NCBI GenBank assembly: GCA_020796225.1 | Contig: CM036765.1 | Span: 3,370,228-3,434,227, forward strand | Length of the DNA stretch: 64,000 nt | Direction of reading: 5' to 3' | Origin: Arion vulgaris | Taxonomy: Eukaryota; Mollusca; Gastropoda; Stylommatophora; Arionidae | The notes under the pieces: model-generated | What the model saw: only the letters and a program-made list of their open reading frames with translations | What the model was told of the DNA's origin: nothing | Database searches by the model: none | Program-made: the position numbers and the translations under genes | Part shown: positions 29,463 through 40,559 of the stretch, in pieces | Numbering within the stretch: position 1 is the stretch's first letter | How the letters are laid out: every line of letters begins with the position of its first letter

Positions 29463-31115
29463 AGATCGTGTTCATGAGAGTGCTATGAAGATCGTGTTCA
29501 TGGCGAGAGTGCCTATGAAGATCGTGTTCATGAGAATGCTATGAAGATCGTGTTCATGAGAATGCTATGAAGATCGTGTTCATGAGAGTGCTATGAAGAT
29601 CGTGTTCATGAGAATGCTATGAAGATCGTGTTCATGAGAATTCTATGAAGATCGTGTTCATGAGAGTGCTATGAAGATCGTGTTCATGAGAGCTTTATGA
29701 AGATCATGTTCATGAGAGTGCTATGAAGATCGTGTTCATGAGAATGCTATGAAGATCGTGTTCATGAGAGTGCTATGAAGATCGTGTTCATGAGAGTGCT
29801 ATGAAGATCGTGTTCATGAGAATGCTATGAAGATCGTGTTCATGAGAATGCTATGAAGATCGTGTTCATGAGAATGCTATGAAGATCGTGTTCATGAGAA
29901 TGCTATGAAGATCGTGTTCATGAGAGTGCTATGAAGATCGTGTTCATGAGAATGCTATGAAGATCATGTTCATGAGAGTGCTATGAAGATCGTGTTCATG
30001 AGAGTGCTATGAAGATCATGTTCATGAGAGTGCTATGAAGATCATGTTCATGAGAGTGCTATGAAGATCATGTTCACGAGAGTGCTATGAAGAGCATGTT
30101 CATGAGAGTGCTATGAAAATCGTGTTCATGAGAGTGCTATGAAGATCATGTTCATGAGAGTGCTATGAAGATCGTGTTCATGAGAATGCTATGAAGATCA
30201 TGTTCATGAGAGTGCTATGAAGATCATTTCATGAGAGGCTATGAAGATCGTGTTCATGAGAAGTGCTATGAAGATCATGTTCATGAGAGTGCTATAAGGA
30301 AGATCGTGTTCATAGAGTGCTATGAAGATCATGTTCATGAGATGCTATGAAGATCGTGTTCATGAGAGTGCTATGAAGATCGTGTTCAGAGAGTGCTATA
30401 AGACATGTTCATGAAAGTGCTATGAAGATCATGTTCATGAGAATGCTATGAAGATCATTTCATGGAATGCTATGAAGATCATGTTCATGAGAGTTCTATG
30501 AAGATCTGTTCATGAGAATGTTATGAAGATCATTTCATGAGAGTGCTATGAAGATCATGTTCATGAGAGTGCTATGAAGATCATGTTCATGAAAGTGCTA
30601 TAAAAGATCATGTTCATGAGAGTGCTATGAAGATCATGTTCATGAGAATGCTATGAAGATCGTGTTCATGAGAGTGCTATGAAGATCATGTTCATGAGAA
30701 TGCTATGAAGATCATGTTCATGAGAGTGCTATGAAGATCATGTTCATGAGAATGCTATGAAGATCGTTCATGAGATGATATGAAGATCATGTTAATGAGA
30801 GTGCTATGAAGATCATGTTCATGAGAATGCTATGAAGATCGTGTTCATGAGAGTGCTATGAAGATCATGTTCATGAGAGTGCTATGAAGATCATGTTCAT
30901 GAGAGTGCTATGAAGATCATGTTCATGAGAGTGCTATGAAATCTGTTCATGAGAGTGCTATGAAGACATGTTCATGAGAGTGCTATGAAGATCATGTTCA
31001 TGAGAGTGCTATGAAGATCATATTCATGAGAGTGCTATGAAGATCGATTCATGAGAGTGCTATGAAGATCATGTTCATGAGAGTGCTATGAAGATCGTGT
31101 TCATGAGAGTGCTGA
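29463..31115. repeat. Satellite array, 26-bp unit x~63
   Basis: Copies of atgaagatcgtgttcatgag plus agtgct or aatgct. Indels cluster in the middle and right parts (about 30225-30540 and 30930-31060), while the left third is almost clean. Short unique sequence follows to about 31300. Confidence 0.96.
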
Positions 31116-31309
31116 AATACTTAAAATATTGTTTACAACTAAAATAGATGAACGTTAATGACATGATTCAAATAGGCGCCATGAATATATGATATTGGGA
31201 ACCCTGGCGCGCGGATGACGTTGACAGCGAGTCTCGAGTGAGGTGCTAGAAGATCAGTGCCATCTTCAAGTCTGTTAATATTTCAAGGTTTAGTTGTATG
31301 CAAATCGTG

Positions 31310-31840
31310 TTCAAAGTGTGAGAGACATGTTTGATCTAATCTTCAAAGTGTGAGAGACATAGTTCTGAATTTAGCGTGTCAAAGTGTGAGAAGATCATAG
31401 TTCTGATCTAATCTGTTCAAAGTGTGGAGAGACATAGTTTGTATCAACGTGTTCATAAGTGTAGAACATATTTGTATTAAGTTCATAAAGTGAGAGACAG
31501 TTTGTATCAAGATTCAAAGTGGGAGAGACATAGTTTGTATCTAATGCGCTCATAAGTGTGAGAGCATAGTTTGTATCTAACGTGTCTAAAGTGAGAGACA
31601 CAGTTGCATCTAACGTTCTAAAGTTGAGACGTTTAGTTTTGTATCTAACGTGTCTAAAGTGTGGAGAGACATAGTTTGTATCTAACGTGTCTAAAGTGTG
31701 GAGAGACATAGTTTGTATCTAACGTGTCTAAAGTGTGGAGAGACATAGTTTGTATCTAACGTGTCTAAAGTGTGGAGAGACATAGTTTGTATCTAACGTG
31801 TCTAAAGTGTGGAGAGACATAGTTTGTATCTAACGTGTTA
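31310..31840. repeat. Satellite array, 37-bp unit x~15
   Basis: Copies of gtttgtatctaacgtgtcta then aagtgtggagagacata. The right part (31640-31840) is clean, the left part heavily indel-laden. Confidence 0.93.
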
Positions 31841-32729
31841 AAGGGCAAGAATCGACTTTATTACATCGAGTTTATCCAATATGTTTCCGTCCATGTCGAC
31901 AGACAACCCAGGACGTGGTTCCCGGAGACATAAGGGCGACTAGCTCAGACTGGATATCGAAAATTCCTATTTAATGGGAGATTGTCTTTTTGTATATGTT
32001 TCATAGAACACTGTTTGCTTTGTTTGTCAATTTTACTCAATTCTATGCGTTCGTAATTATTTATTGATGAAAAATGTTAATACTACTGATATTCCTGTTA
32101 AACAATTTGTCACATAATTTAACCTTGATTTAGCATGCTGTTTAAAAAAAAAAAATTTGTCTATATACAATAACACCGGAATGCGAGGATGACGCGACAG
32201 TTGTGGTCATATTTCATAGAATTTTTACTTGAGCCCGCCGGTCTTATGTTATCGGAAGCCACGCCCAAGATAAATTATTTGATGATGATGTTTGTTCTTC
32301 TTTGATTTCACCCCCTTTCTTCTCTTGTTATCAGCTGTGTGTTTGCGTTCGTGCTTCTCAACCAAGTTAACCGCCCTTTGTGATACGTGAGGTTGGTGTC
32401 GAGAATGGGCATACGTTACGCATGCTTTAGGCTCCTACGACTTGAAAAACAACCGCATTTGATGAACGCCCAAAGTATATGCATAGTAGTCAACAGGACA
32501 CACATTTGTATAGACTGGTAAAAACTGTGAGATTTGACAAACAGAAAAACCCCACTTTAAAGTATCACATCTAGAGTTATACTGTAGCATAATATCATAT
32601 CTGGAGTTAATACTGTAGCATGATATCACATCTGATTTGTCATAGTGAGGCAGTCAGTGCTTACTCATACCATCTGGTTAGCAATGAAACAAGATATTAA
32701 AAACCTTTCCCATTTTTTATTTTATTTTT
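31841..32729. other. Mostly unrecognised sequence
   Basis: No gene found. The stretch ending taaattatttgatgatgatg near 32290 resembles the (TGA)n tail of LINE-A elements, but the coding similarity is too weak to call. A small duplication of gataaatcacatct-like sequence lies near 32565-32630. Confidence 0.4.
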
Positions 32730-32930
32730 TTAATTTTCGATCAAGAAATCGGGCTTTCTGCTCTTCGGCTCGAATCCATGGATATCGTAACCCTTCGCTT
32801 CGGTGCCACGAGCACCGTCAATCTGGACAACCTGTGACTTTTCTGCCAGCCCGCGGAATTGAACCACACTCACAGGGTCTTGTCACCGTCGTCCAACGCG
32901 CTACGAACACGCTGGGCAGGCGAACATTTT
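32730..32930 (-). mobile_element. Dispersed repeat R (tRNA-like)
   Basis: The stretch tctgctcttcggctcgaatc, atatcgtaacccttcgcttc and ggtgccacgagcac has a reverse-complement match at 50725-50815. The rest has a reversed B-box-like gaattgaacc. This is probably a SINE. Confidence 0.5.
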
Positions 32931-33008
32931 CTATTTGATAAAGAAATATCCTTTGTTATGTTTGTTTAGTTTAGTTGTCATCAGTTCTTGTCGCATTGAG
33001 ATGTGGTA

Positions 33009-33288
33009 GTCACAACAGAGATGAAGTGTCTACACAGAATTCTGGCAGTATCAAGAAGACACTAGTCACAACAGAGATGAAGTGTCTACACAGAATTCTG
33101 GCAGTATCAAGAAGACACTAGTCACAACAGAGATGAAGTGTCTACACAGAATTCTGGCAGTATCAAGAAGACACTAGTCATAACAGAGATGAAGTGTCTA
33201 CACAGAATTCTGGCAGTATCAAGAAGACACTAGTCACAACAGAGATGAAGTGTCTACACATAATTCTGGCAGTATCAAGAAGAGACCA
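33009..33288. repeat. Tandem repeat, 56-bp unit x5, LINE-D derived
   Basis: Copies start at 33009, 33065, 33121, 33177 and 33233. The unit contains atgaagtgtctacacagaat and tctggcagtatcaagaagac. It matches the single LINE-D segment encoding MKCLRRMLGVSRR at 55079-55117. Confidence 0.95.
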
Positions 33289-33610
33289 GTTAAGAAATGA
33301 AGACATCAGGTAAAAGTGGTACAACATTAGTATTGAACTTCATCTAGAAACAACAAATTAAATGCTTCGACCACGCGCCTAAAAAGGTATATTACTCGGA
33401 TACAGTGGATACAATAAAAGGCGGTTCCGCAAGATGTGGTCCTTAGAAATAACAGAGGCTACGAAAAACACTGGTTATGAAACGCATACAAAAGTCCTTT
33501 ATATACATCTCTTATAATCCTGGCGCTGTGAGACAAGGCAGGATTAGAGACAAAAAAATTAGAATAAGAGAATGGTTGGTTTTTAATCTAACTTTATTAA
33601 ACAGTATTGC
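33289..33610 (+). pseudogene. LINE-D 3' end
   Basis: Degenerate continuation of LINE-D after the 56-bp array: agaaatgaagacatcaggta, then ggatacagtggatacaataa, ttagaaataacagaggctac, and gctgtgagacaaggcaggat. The last segments match 50470-50580 and 55380-55480. Confidence 0.7.
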
Positions 33611-33654
33611 CAAGAAATTAATTAATATTATACAAGTATATGTATTGTTAGAAC

Positions 33655-33880
33655 CAATACTGACATAAGGATGCCAGTCATAGACAATAAACAAACAGAA
33701 TACTGACATAAGGATGCCAGTCATAGACAATAAACAAACAGAATACTGACATACTGATGCCAGTCATAGACAATAAACAAACACAATACTGACATACTGA
33801 TGCCAGTTATAGACAATAAATAAACACAATACTGACATACGGATGCCAGTCATAGACAATAAACAAACAGATTGAAAAGT
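33655..33880. repeat. Tandem repeat, 43-bp unit x5
   Basis: Copies of atactgacataaggatgcca then gtcatagacaataaacaaac. Confidence 0.95.
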
Positions 33881-33956
33881 CTCTGAGGGCCACAGAGATG
33901 CCGTTTTATAGAAGAAGGATGAGAATCCCATGAACTGCTAAAATGCCAGTCATAGA

Positions 33957-34275
33957 CAAACTAATGTTGAGGTGTTGAATGAGATCAAGACACAGAGAAA
34001 GCTTGTCATCAATATAAGAAAGAGGCAGTCCTCATTTTTCGGTCACGTGATGAGGAAGGAAAGCTTATAACATATTGCATTATCTGGTATAATCGAAGAT
34101 AGATGATACAGAGGAAGACAGAGGAAAATAGAAGAAGATAGGGAGAGAAAATTTGGATAGCCTGACTTCATGCTCGGTAGAGCGTCAACATCTGAGATGA
34201 TAGCAAACATCAAAGACAGAGATTTATGGAGAACGTCTACGCCAGCCGGCATGGCACCTAATGATGATGAACATT
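33957..34275 (+). pseudogene. LINE-G 3' end
   Basis: The plus strand reads NVEVLNEIKTQRKLVINIRK, RQSSFFGHVMRKES, then with frameshifts a LDSLTSxxGRASTSEMIANI-like stretch and DRDLWRTSTPAGMA-like residues, ending in (ATG)n. This is the C-terminal part of a non-LTR ORF2. Related fragments lie at 440-575 (minus) and 61510-61865 (plus). From 34276 to 34620 nothing is recognised. Confidence 0.72.
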
Positions 34276-34624
34276 ATAATGTGTATTCCTCAAAAATTAA
34301 TAAATATTATCTAAGTATATCTATTACTTCTTGATCTTTTTGTTGTCAACAAAATAAAAAGTTACAATTCCAAGTCATCTTTCGCTACCTTTGACACAAT
34401 TATCAGCTTGATTGACTTTCTTGTCGGCTGATCTTATGCCGGATTCAAACTCAATTAAATTACTCTTCAGTTGATTTGATTGATATCTGGAGATGAATGA
34501 GATCTTAGAGCAACTCAAGTGTTCTCTCTCTCCTTTGTTGTTTTGATCGCTTAATTGTATTTCCGTTTTTCGATGATTCACTAATTTAGACATTTACAGT
34601 TCGTCTGATCTGTACGTCTTTTTG

Positions 34625-35060
34625 CTTTATGCGGTGAGAGACTGGGAACTTATGTGTCTGCCACTTTATGTGGTGAGAGACTGTGAACTTATGTGTCTGC
34701 CACTTTATGTGGTGAGAGACTGGGAACTTATGTGTCTGCCACTTTATGTGGTGAGAGACTGTGAACTTATGTGTCTGCCACTTTATGTGGTGAGAGACTG
34801 TGAACTTATGTGTCTGCCACTTTATGCGGTGAGAGACTGGGAACTTAGGTCTGCTATTTTATGCGGTGAGAGACTGGGAACTTATGTGTCTGCCACTTAT
34901 GCTGTGAGAGACTGGGAACTTATGTGTCTGCCACTTTATGTTGTGAGAGACTGTGAACTTATGTGTCTGCCACTTTATGTTGTGAGAGATTGTGAACTTA
35001 TGTGTCTGCCACTTATGCTGTGAGAGACTGTGAACTTATGTGTCTGCCCCTTATGCGGTG
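34625..35060. repeat. Tandem repeat, 39-bp unit x~11
   Basis: Copies of tttatgtggtgagagactgt then gaacttatgtgtctgccac. The unit is 13 codons long, so one plus-strand frame of about 130 codons (YVVRDCELMCLPL repeated) stays open. No gene context, so it is not called as coding. Confidence 0.95.
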
Positions 35061-35079
35061 TAGTACAATGTTCAGGAGA

Positions 35080-35325
35080 AGTATTGACTTCATTGCACCG
35101 GGTTTCTCTCATAATACTGATTCTCTTTCCACATAAATGAAACGCCACCTGCTGAGAGCATTGTCTAAAGCATCAACTACGTCGATACGGGAACAATCCT
35201 AGAGATATATGGATTAAAATCTACAGAAAAGTGTGGTCCGGATTCGAACTCACGACGCTCGGAAAGCAAGACAAATATTATGACCACTGCGTCACAGAGA
35301 CCTCTGGACTGAATCACACGTAATT
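35080..35325 (-). mobile_element. tRNA-like SINE S2
   Basis: Reverse copy: attgcaccgggtttctctca at the 3' side, then ggtccggattcgaactcacg (B-box complement) and a tRNA-like head near 35285-35310. Sequence 35326-35960 shows no recognisable feature. Confidence 0.7.
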
Positions 35326-35961
35326 TTCAGGAACTAAACGTGGTTCACAAAAAAGTACTCATCTGTTGTATTAACCCAATCACCCTACCGAACCGTTATA
35401 CTGGATGGTAGAAGATTTTTAATATATCACAAAGCCAACGTACAGGCTAGTTCAGTATGAAAATGAAAATCGTATCAATCCTTTACATAACGTAGCGATC
35501 AATAACAGTAAACGAGCCGTCGATTGTCTAGGTACATTTGTGCTATATAAATGGTCCAGGAGCAAATAAACATTTGCTGAGTGAGAGATAAGTATGTTTG
35601 CATCTGTTTCTTGTAGGTTTATGTGTGTGTTTGTACTTCTTTGTTTATATGTATACATCTCTGTTTGTTTGTTTGTTTATTGTGTACGCTGAAATATTCA
35701 ATGTTTCATTATGTGGTACTTGTCGTCTGTTGCAAGTGTGTGATTGAATTGTTTATGTGTGTTCTTATAATATATGTGTCATTTTATAAGTGTACACGCT
35801 TTACTACACAGTTTTATTGACATTTGTGTCTCTTCATATCTAGATTGTATATTCAATTATATTTTATATGTAAAAAATACCCTGAAATAATAACTTGTAG
35901 GATCAAAATAAACCGGAAACTCAATTACTCCATCAAGTGAATATTCGGATGAAGAGCATTT

Positions 35962-36122
35962 TTTTACAATTTGGATCATTGACACAGTGGCAGTGAAGAT
36001 GATCAACCCCTTTTACAGAAGAGTACTTAGAATATCATGGACAGAGAAAAGAACAAATGTTACAGAAGAGTACTTAGAATATCATGGACAGAGAAAAGAA
36101 CAAATGCTTCTGTTCTGCAATA
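35962..36122 (+). pseudogene. LINE-A fragment, left part of a split copy
   Basis: Encodes YRRVLRISWTEKRTN twice because a 49-bp segment (cagaagagtacttagaatat…) is duplicated at 36015-36112. It is interrupted at tctgcaata by a LINE-B insertion and continues at 36427. Confidence 0.85.
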
Positions 36123-36426
36123 ATAATAATAATAATAATTCCTCTCGTACCGTTATACGTTACATAGGGCCTGCAAGTAATTTCTCCATACCGATCTATC
36201 CTGGGCAACTCGCTCAATCTCCTCCATGGAACTGAGACCGATATTTCCTGCCCTCTCAGCAAAGTTCGCTTCAGGGTCTCCTTAGGTCGACCTCTCTTTC
36301 TTGAACCCTTTGCATCCCACTTCAATGCCTGCTTTGATATTCGTTGATCATTTCTCCTCAAGGTGTGCCCAACATATCTCCATCTTCTCTTTCTTATAAC
36401 AGTTGTCACTAGTGGTTGACTAGTGG
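36123..36426 (-). pseudogene. LINE-B, 5'-truncated copy inserted in LINE-A
   Basis: The minus strand reads QPLVTTVIRKRRWRYVGHTL, RRNDQRISKQALKWDAKGSR and KRGRPKETLKRTLLR, ending in a (TAA)n tail. It is flanked by the 9-bp target duplication tctgcaata (36114-36122 and 36427-36435). At ~300 bp it is a typical severely truncated LINE insertion. Confidence 0.9.
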
Positions 36427-36645
36427 TCTGCAATAGCTTGCTATTAAACAGAGTTGGTTTTTATTTAAAATAAAAAAAAAGGATAATTTAATATTTCGGA
36501 CACATTAAACGACAGGAGTGCACGGAGAAGATAATTCTAGAAGAAACGGTACCTGGAAAAAGAGATAGAGGACGATCTACACGACGATTGGTTCAGGATG
36601 ACATTGACGATCTGAGAATGATACAAACGATCAAAGAATATCCAG
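36427..36645 (+). pseudogene. LINE-A fragment, right part of the split copy
   Basis: Continues the LINE-A ORF after the LINE-B insertion: FGHIKRQECTEKIILEETVP-like residues, GKRDRGRSTRRLVQDDIDDL, then a jump into LINE-B at about 36640. Confidence 0.8.
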
Positions 36646-36765
36646 TTCCATGGAGGAGATTGAGCGAGTCACCCAGGATAGAGCGGTATGGAGAAATTGC
36701 TTGTAGGCCCTATGTATGTACCCCTATGTACGAGAAGAATTATTATTATATTTTATATAAATGTA
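36640..36765 (+). pseudogene. LINE-B 3' terminal fragment
   Basis: Encodes VPWRRLSESPRIERYGEIAC-like residues in a shifted frame of the LINE-B end and carries the (ATT)n tail. It is severely 5'-truncated. Confidence 0.8.
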
Positions 36766-36954
36766 CGTAACTAGCAAAGTATACAACACCTCTCTAAAAC
36801 TCTCCCCTCCTCCCCCATCCCACCTGTAGAAGGACAAAGAAATAAAGATTCAATATGTGAATATACATTGACGTAAGAAAACAAAAGTATACAGAACGCT
36901 ACTCTAAAACTCTTCCTCACACTAGCAGAAAGACATCAACAATAAAGATCGAAC

Positions 36955-37015
36955 GTGTTGACCCGGATAGAGCAGTATGGAGAAATTTGCTTGCAGGTTC
37001 TATGTAATGTCTAAA
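36955..37015 (+). pseudogene. LINE-B 3' terminal scrap
   Basis: gatagagcagtatggagaaa, then tttgcttgcaggttctatgt matches the last 60 bp of LINE-B. Confidence 0.7.
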
Positions 37016-37029
37016 GGATCTAAAGGTGA

Positions 37030-37240
37030 AGAGTTTACTTCAGTGCACAGGATTGTTGCATATAGTTCCGGTATTGTAGACATAAATCCTCGAGTGCTGC
37101 ACATAGAACGAGCTCTTTAGAAATAATCCTAGATATCTCATAAGAAATTGTATATGTGACTTGATCTGGACTCGAGCCCACAACCTTCACAACAACAGGT
37201 TAACCATATCGCCATAAGGACCACCGTATGCAAATGTATA
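37030..37240 (-). mobile_element. tRNA-like SINE S2
   Basis: Reverse copy: ttacttcagtgcacaggatt at the 3' side, tggactcgagcccacaacct (B-box complement), then the head near 37190-37220. The head plus flank (about 54 bp) is duplicated: 37188-37241 and 37242-37305. Confidence 0.65.
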
Positions 37241-37305
37241 ACGACACAACAACAGATTAACCATATCGCCATAAGGACCACCGTATGCAAATGTATAACG
37301 ACACA

Positions 37306-37639
37306 AGAGGAATATAATACTAAGTATTTAAAATGATATGATATCTACTACAAACAGCGTCAAGACATACACCTTGTGGGATATAATCCTGGAGTCCGAA
37401 ACAATTGCTTTCATGACAATGACCATTGAGTCATTCGTATGTGTTAACTCCTCCTTGCCAACAATGTCTGACACATTTCGTTTCTATGGTTATCTTTCTT
37501 TTAAGTGTGTTCTCTTGACAGTTGCAGCACCCTGCTCACGAGATCTGTCTTCCCAGATTTGTCTGGAGTCGTTCTACTCTTGGTAACTTCAGCCTACTGC
37601 CACCCGGTTCATCAACCCAGACTTTTGTGCAGGGTGTAC
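37306..37639. other. No recognisable feature
   Basis: Unique-looking sequence. An 82-codon plus-strand frame at 37338-37586 has no recognisable domain. Confidence 0.4.
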
Positions 37640-37735
37640 TGCCTGGACACTATAGTTTAATCGCTATGTAATTGGGAGAATACTGAACGTATAAGTGGTG
37701 CCTAGAAAATCAATGACTCTGTTACTGTGGTTGAG
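37640..37735 (+). mobile_element. SINE S3, 3' fragment
   Basis: gtgcctagaaaatcaatgac and tctgttactgtggttgagta match the 3' part of the S3 copy at 20738-20945. Confidence 0.65.
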
Positions 37736-37974
37736 TAGAAGACACGACAAGAATAAGTATGTCCTTCTCAAGGGAGAGAAAGGACGACTTCTGTTTGTCT
37801 CATGGAGGGTGGGTTTGCTGCAGCCAGAGCATTTACCACTCGCTGGTGGGTTCTGCTTTGCCACCTTATGGGGCCCATCGTGCTCCACGCCTTTTGGTCT
37901 GGCATGTCACCTTCAATATGTTCCGATTGGTTAGGCTTGCCAGGAATTAGACTCACGCCGACATAGTCTGAAGT

Positions 37975-38345
37975 ATCATCATTACATAGCTTGCTCTGAG
38001 CAGAACTTTGCCACCCCAACAGTCCTTCGGAATTTCTCTCATAGGCCAGATGTCAAGTCTCTGCAGCCGTCAAGTTCAAACCATCAGTTACATCCTGAAT
38101 CCATCTTCTCCGTGGTCTTCCTCTTCTTCTCTTGGCCGGTATGCATCCTTCCATGATGGTCTTCTCGAGACCTTCATGTCTGTTTATATGTCCAAAATAT
38201 ATTTTTTCATTCTTATTTGCAGCTTCAGCCAGTTTTCTTTGATTTTGAGTTCTATCTGGATAGAAATGTTTTTTCTCTTCTCTGTTCGTGATATACGAAG
38301 AACTCTTCTGTAACATTGAAGGATCATCAGGACACACAAATCGTT
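37975..38345 (-). pseudogene. LINE-A2 3' fragment
   Basis: The minus strand reads LAEAANKNEKIYFGHINRHE, GLEKTIMEGCIPAKRRRGRP and RRRWIQDVTDGLNLTAAET, then a degenerate end. The plus-strand relative at 6065-6225 covers the same terminal segment. Its 5' side abuts the 27-bp array. Confidence 0.82.
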
Positions 38346-38535
38346 CACTCACGATAAGGTAGACTAATGTGGAGCTCACGATAAGGTAGACTAATGTAGA
38401 GCTCACGATAAGGTAGACTAATGTGGAGCTCACGATAAGGTAGACTAATGTGGAGCTCACGACAAGGTAGACTAATGTGGAGCTCACGATAAGGTAGACT
38501 AATGTGGAGCTCACGATAAGGTAGACTAATGTAGA
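38346..38535. repeat. Tandem repeat, 27-bp unit x7
   Basis: Copies of ctcacgataaggtagactaa plus tgtggag. The unit is a multiple of 3 and stop-free on the minus strand in two frames. It is not called as coding. Confidence 0.95.
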
Positions 38536-38667
38536 GAGAATTGCGCCCATTACTCAATAACATTTGCTTGTATAGAACCAGTTTTAAATAAATCAATTTA
38601 CAACACAAATTATGTGAGTTAACTGCATGTTTATACCTCAGTTACAGCTTTTAGCGCCAATCGTATG

Positions 38668-40122
38668 TGATGGTTATCTTATGTGAGGGCTATTTTATGT
38701 GATGGCTATCTTCTTATGTGATGGTTATCTTATGTGAGGGTTATCTTATGTGATGGCTATCTTCTTATGTGATAGCTATCTTCTTATGTGATGGTTATCT
38801 TATGTGAGGGCTATTTTATGTGATGGCTATCTTATGTGATGGCTATCTTATGTGATGGCTATCTTATGTGAGGGCTATTTTATATGATGGCTATCTTATG
38901 TGATGGCTATCTTATGTGATGGCTATCTTATGTGATGGTTATCTTATGTGATGGCTATCTTATGTGATGGTTATCTTATGTGATGGTTATCTTATGTGAT
39001 GGCAAATCTTCTTATGTGATGGCTATCTTATGTGATGGCTATCTTATGTGATGGCTATCTTCTTATGTGATGGTTATCTTATGTGATGGTTATCTTATGT
39101 GATGGCTATCTTATGTGATGGCTATCTTATGTGATGGCTATCTTATGTGATGGCTATCTTCTTATGTGATGGCTATCTTATGTGATGGCTATCTTATGTG
39201 ATGGCTATCTTCTTATGTGATGGCTATCTTATGTGATGGTTATCTTATGTGATGGCTATCTTCTTATGTGATGGTTATCTTATGTGATGGCTATCTTATG
39301 TGATGGCTATCTTCTTATGTGATAGCTATCTTCTTATGTGATGGCTATCTTATGTGATGGCTATCTTATGTGATGGCTATCTTCTTATGTGATGGCTATC
39401 TTATGTGATGGTTATCTTATGTGATGGCTATCTTCTTATGTGATGGCTATCTTATGTGATGGCTATCTTATGTGATGGCTATCTTCTTATGTGATGGTTA
39501 TCTTATGTGATGGTTATCTTATGTGATGGCTATCTTATGTGATGGCTATCTTATGTGATGGCTATCTTATGTGATGGCTATCTTATGTGATGGCTATCTT
39601 ATGTGATGGTTATCTTATGTGATGGCTATCTTATGTGATGGCTATCTTATGTGATGGTTATCTTATGTTATGGTTATCTTATGTGATGGTTATCTTATGT
39701 GATGGTTATCTTCTTATGTGATGGCTATCTTATGTGATGGCTATCTTATGTGATGGTTATCTTCTTATGTGATGGCTATCTTATGTGATGGCTATCTTAT
39801 GTGATGGTTATCTTATGTAATGGCTATCTTATGTGATGGCTATCTTATGTGATGTCTATCTTATGTGATGGCTATCTTATGTGATGGCTATCTTATGTGA
39901 TGGCTATCTTATGTGATGGTTATCTTATGTGATGACTATCTTATGTGATGGCTATCTTCTTATGTGATGGCTATCTTATGTATGCTATCTTATATGATGG
40001 CTATCTTATGTGATGGCTATCTTATGTGATGGCTATCTTATGTGATGGCTATCTTCTTATGTGATGGTTATCTTATGTGATGGTTATCTTATGTGATGGT
40101 TATCTTATGTGATGGTTATCAA
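38668..40122. repeat. Satellite array, 16/19-bp unit x~88
   Basis: Copies of tgatggctatcttatg, with a 19-bp variant carrying an extra ctt. The 19-bp variant recurs at irregular but clustered intervals, giving a higher-order pattern. Confidence 0.96.
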
Positions 40123-40289
40123 AGCTCCATTCAGTTGATAGGAAACTCGAAGAACAAACTATATCATTAAAGTTTTCAGTACCTGTATCATAGTTTGATT
40201 GACACATTGTGACAGGTAGGATGGATAGTTTGATTGACACATTGTGACAGGTAGGATGCAGAATTGATTTGTTGAATACCTTCGTCCGT

Positions 40290-40540
40290 GTGTTGAGGGT
40301 GGAGGGGAGCAAAGAATAGTAACACTGCGATGTACAAGGCTTGTTGTTTAGACTCGACTTAAGTAGTGTCCTAGGAAAGCTACCTAGTAAATAAAAAGCG
40401 TCGCAGAAATAATATGTTTTAGCCTATTTGTAGGCGCATAACTGGCATAACCTACAATCATTCTAAGGCTCAGATCACATACAAATCACAAAAAGAGAGT
40501 TAACAAGTGTTCGATATGAAACGTTCGAAGGAGAATAAGA
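40290..40540 (+). mobile_element. SG repeat, degenerate
   Basis: gtgtgttgagggtggagggg, aaagaatagtaacactgcga, aaataaaaagcgtcgcagaa, ttgtaggcgcataactggca and a degenerate GAA tail. A 35-bp duplication (tagtttgattgacacattgt…) lies just upstream at 40191-40258. Confidence 0.82.
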
Positions 40541-40559
40541 AGTTGATGATGTTCTCAAC

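Noticed and set aside
27485..31115. CRISPR-like appearance of short regularly spaced repeats
   Set aside because: Units are contiguous with no unique spacers, and the genome is eukaryotic.
32645..32938. 97-codon plus-strand frame with a basic/aromatic stretch
   Set aside because: It overlaps dispersed repeat R and a reversed tRNA-like head; no domain recognised.
34622..35023. 133-codon frame of a 13-residue repeat
   Set aside because: A 39-bp satellite. It ends by frame slip within the array, and nothing upstream or downstream looks coding.
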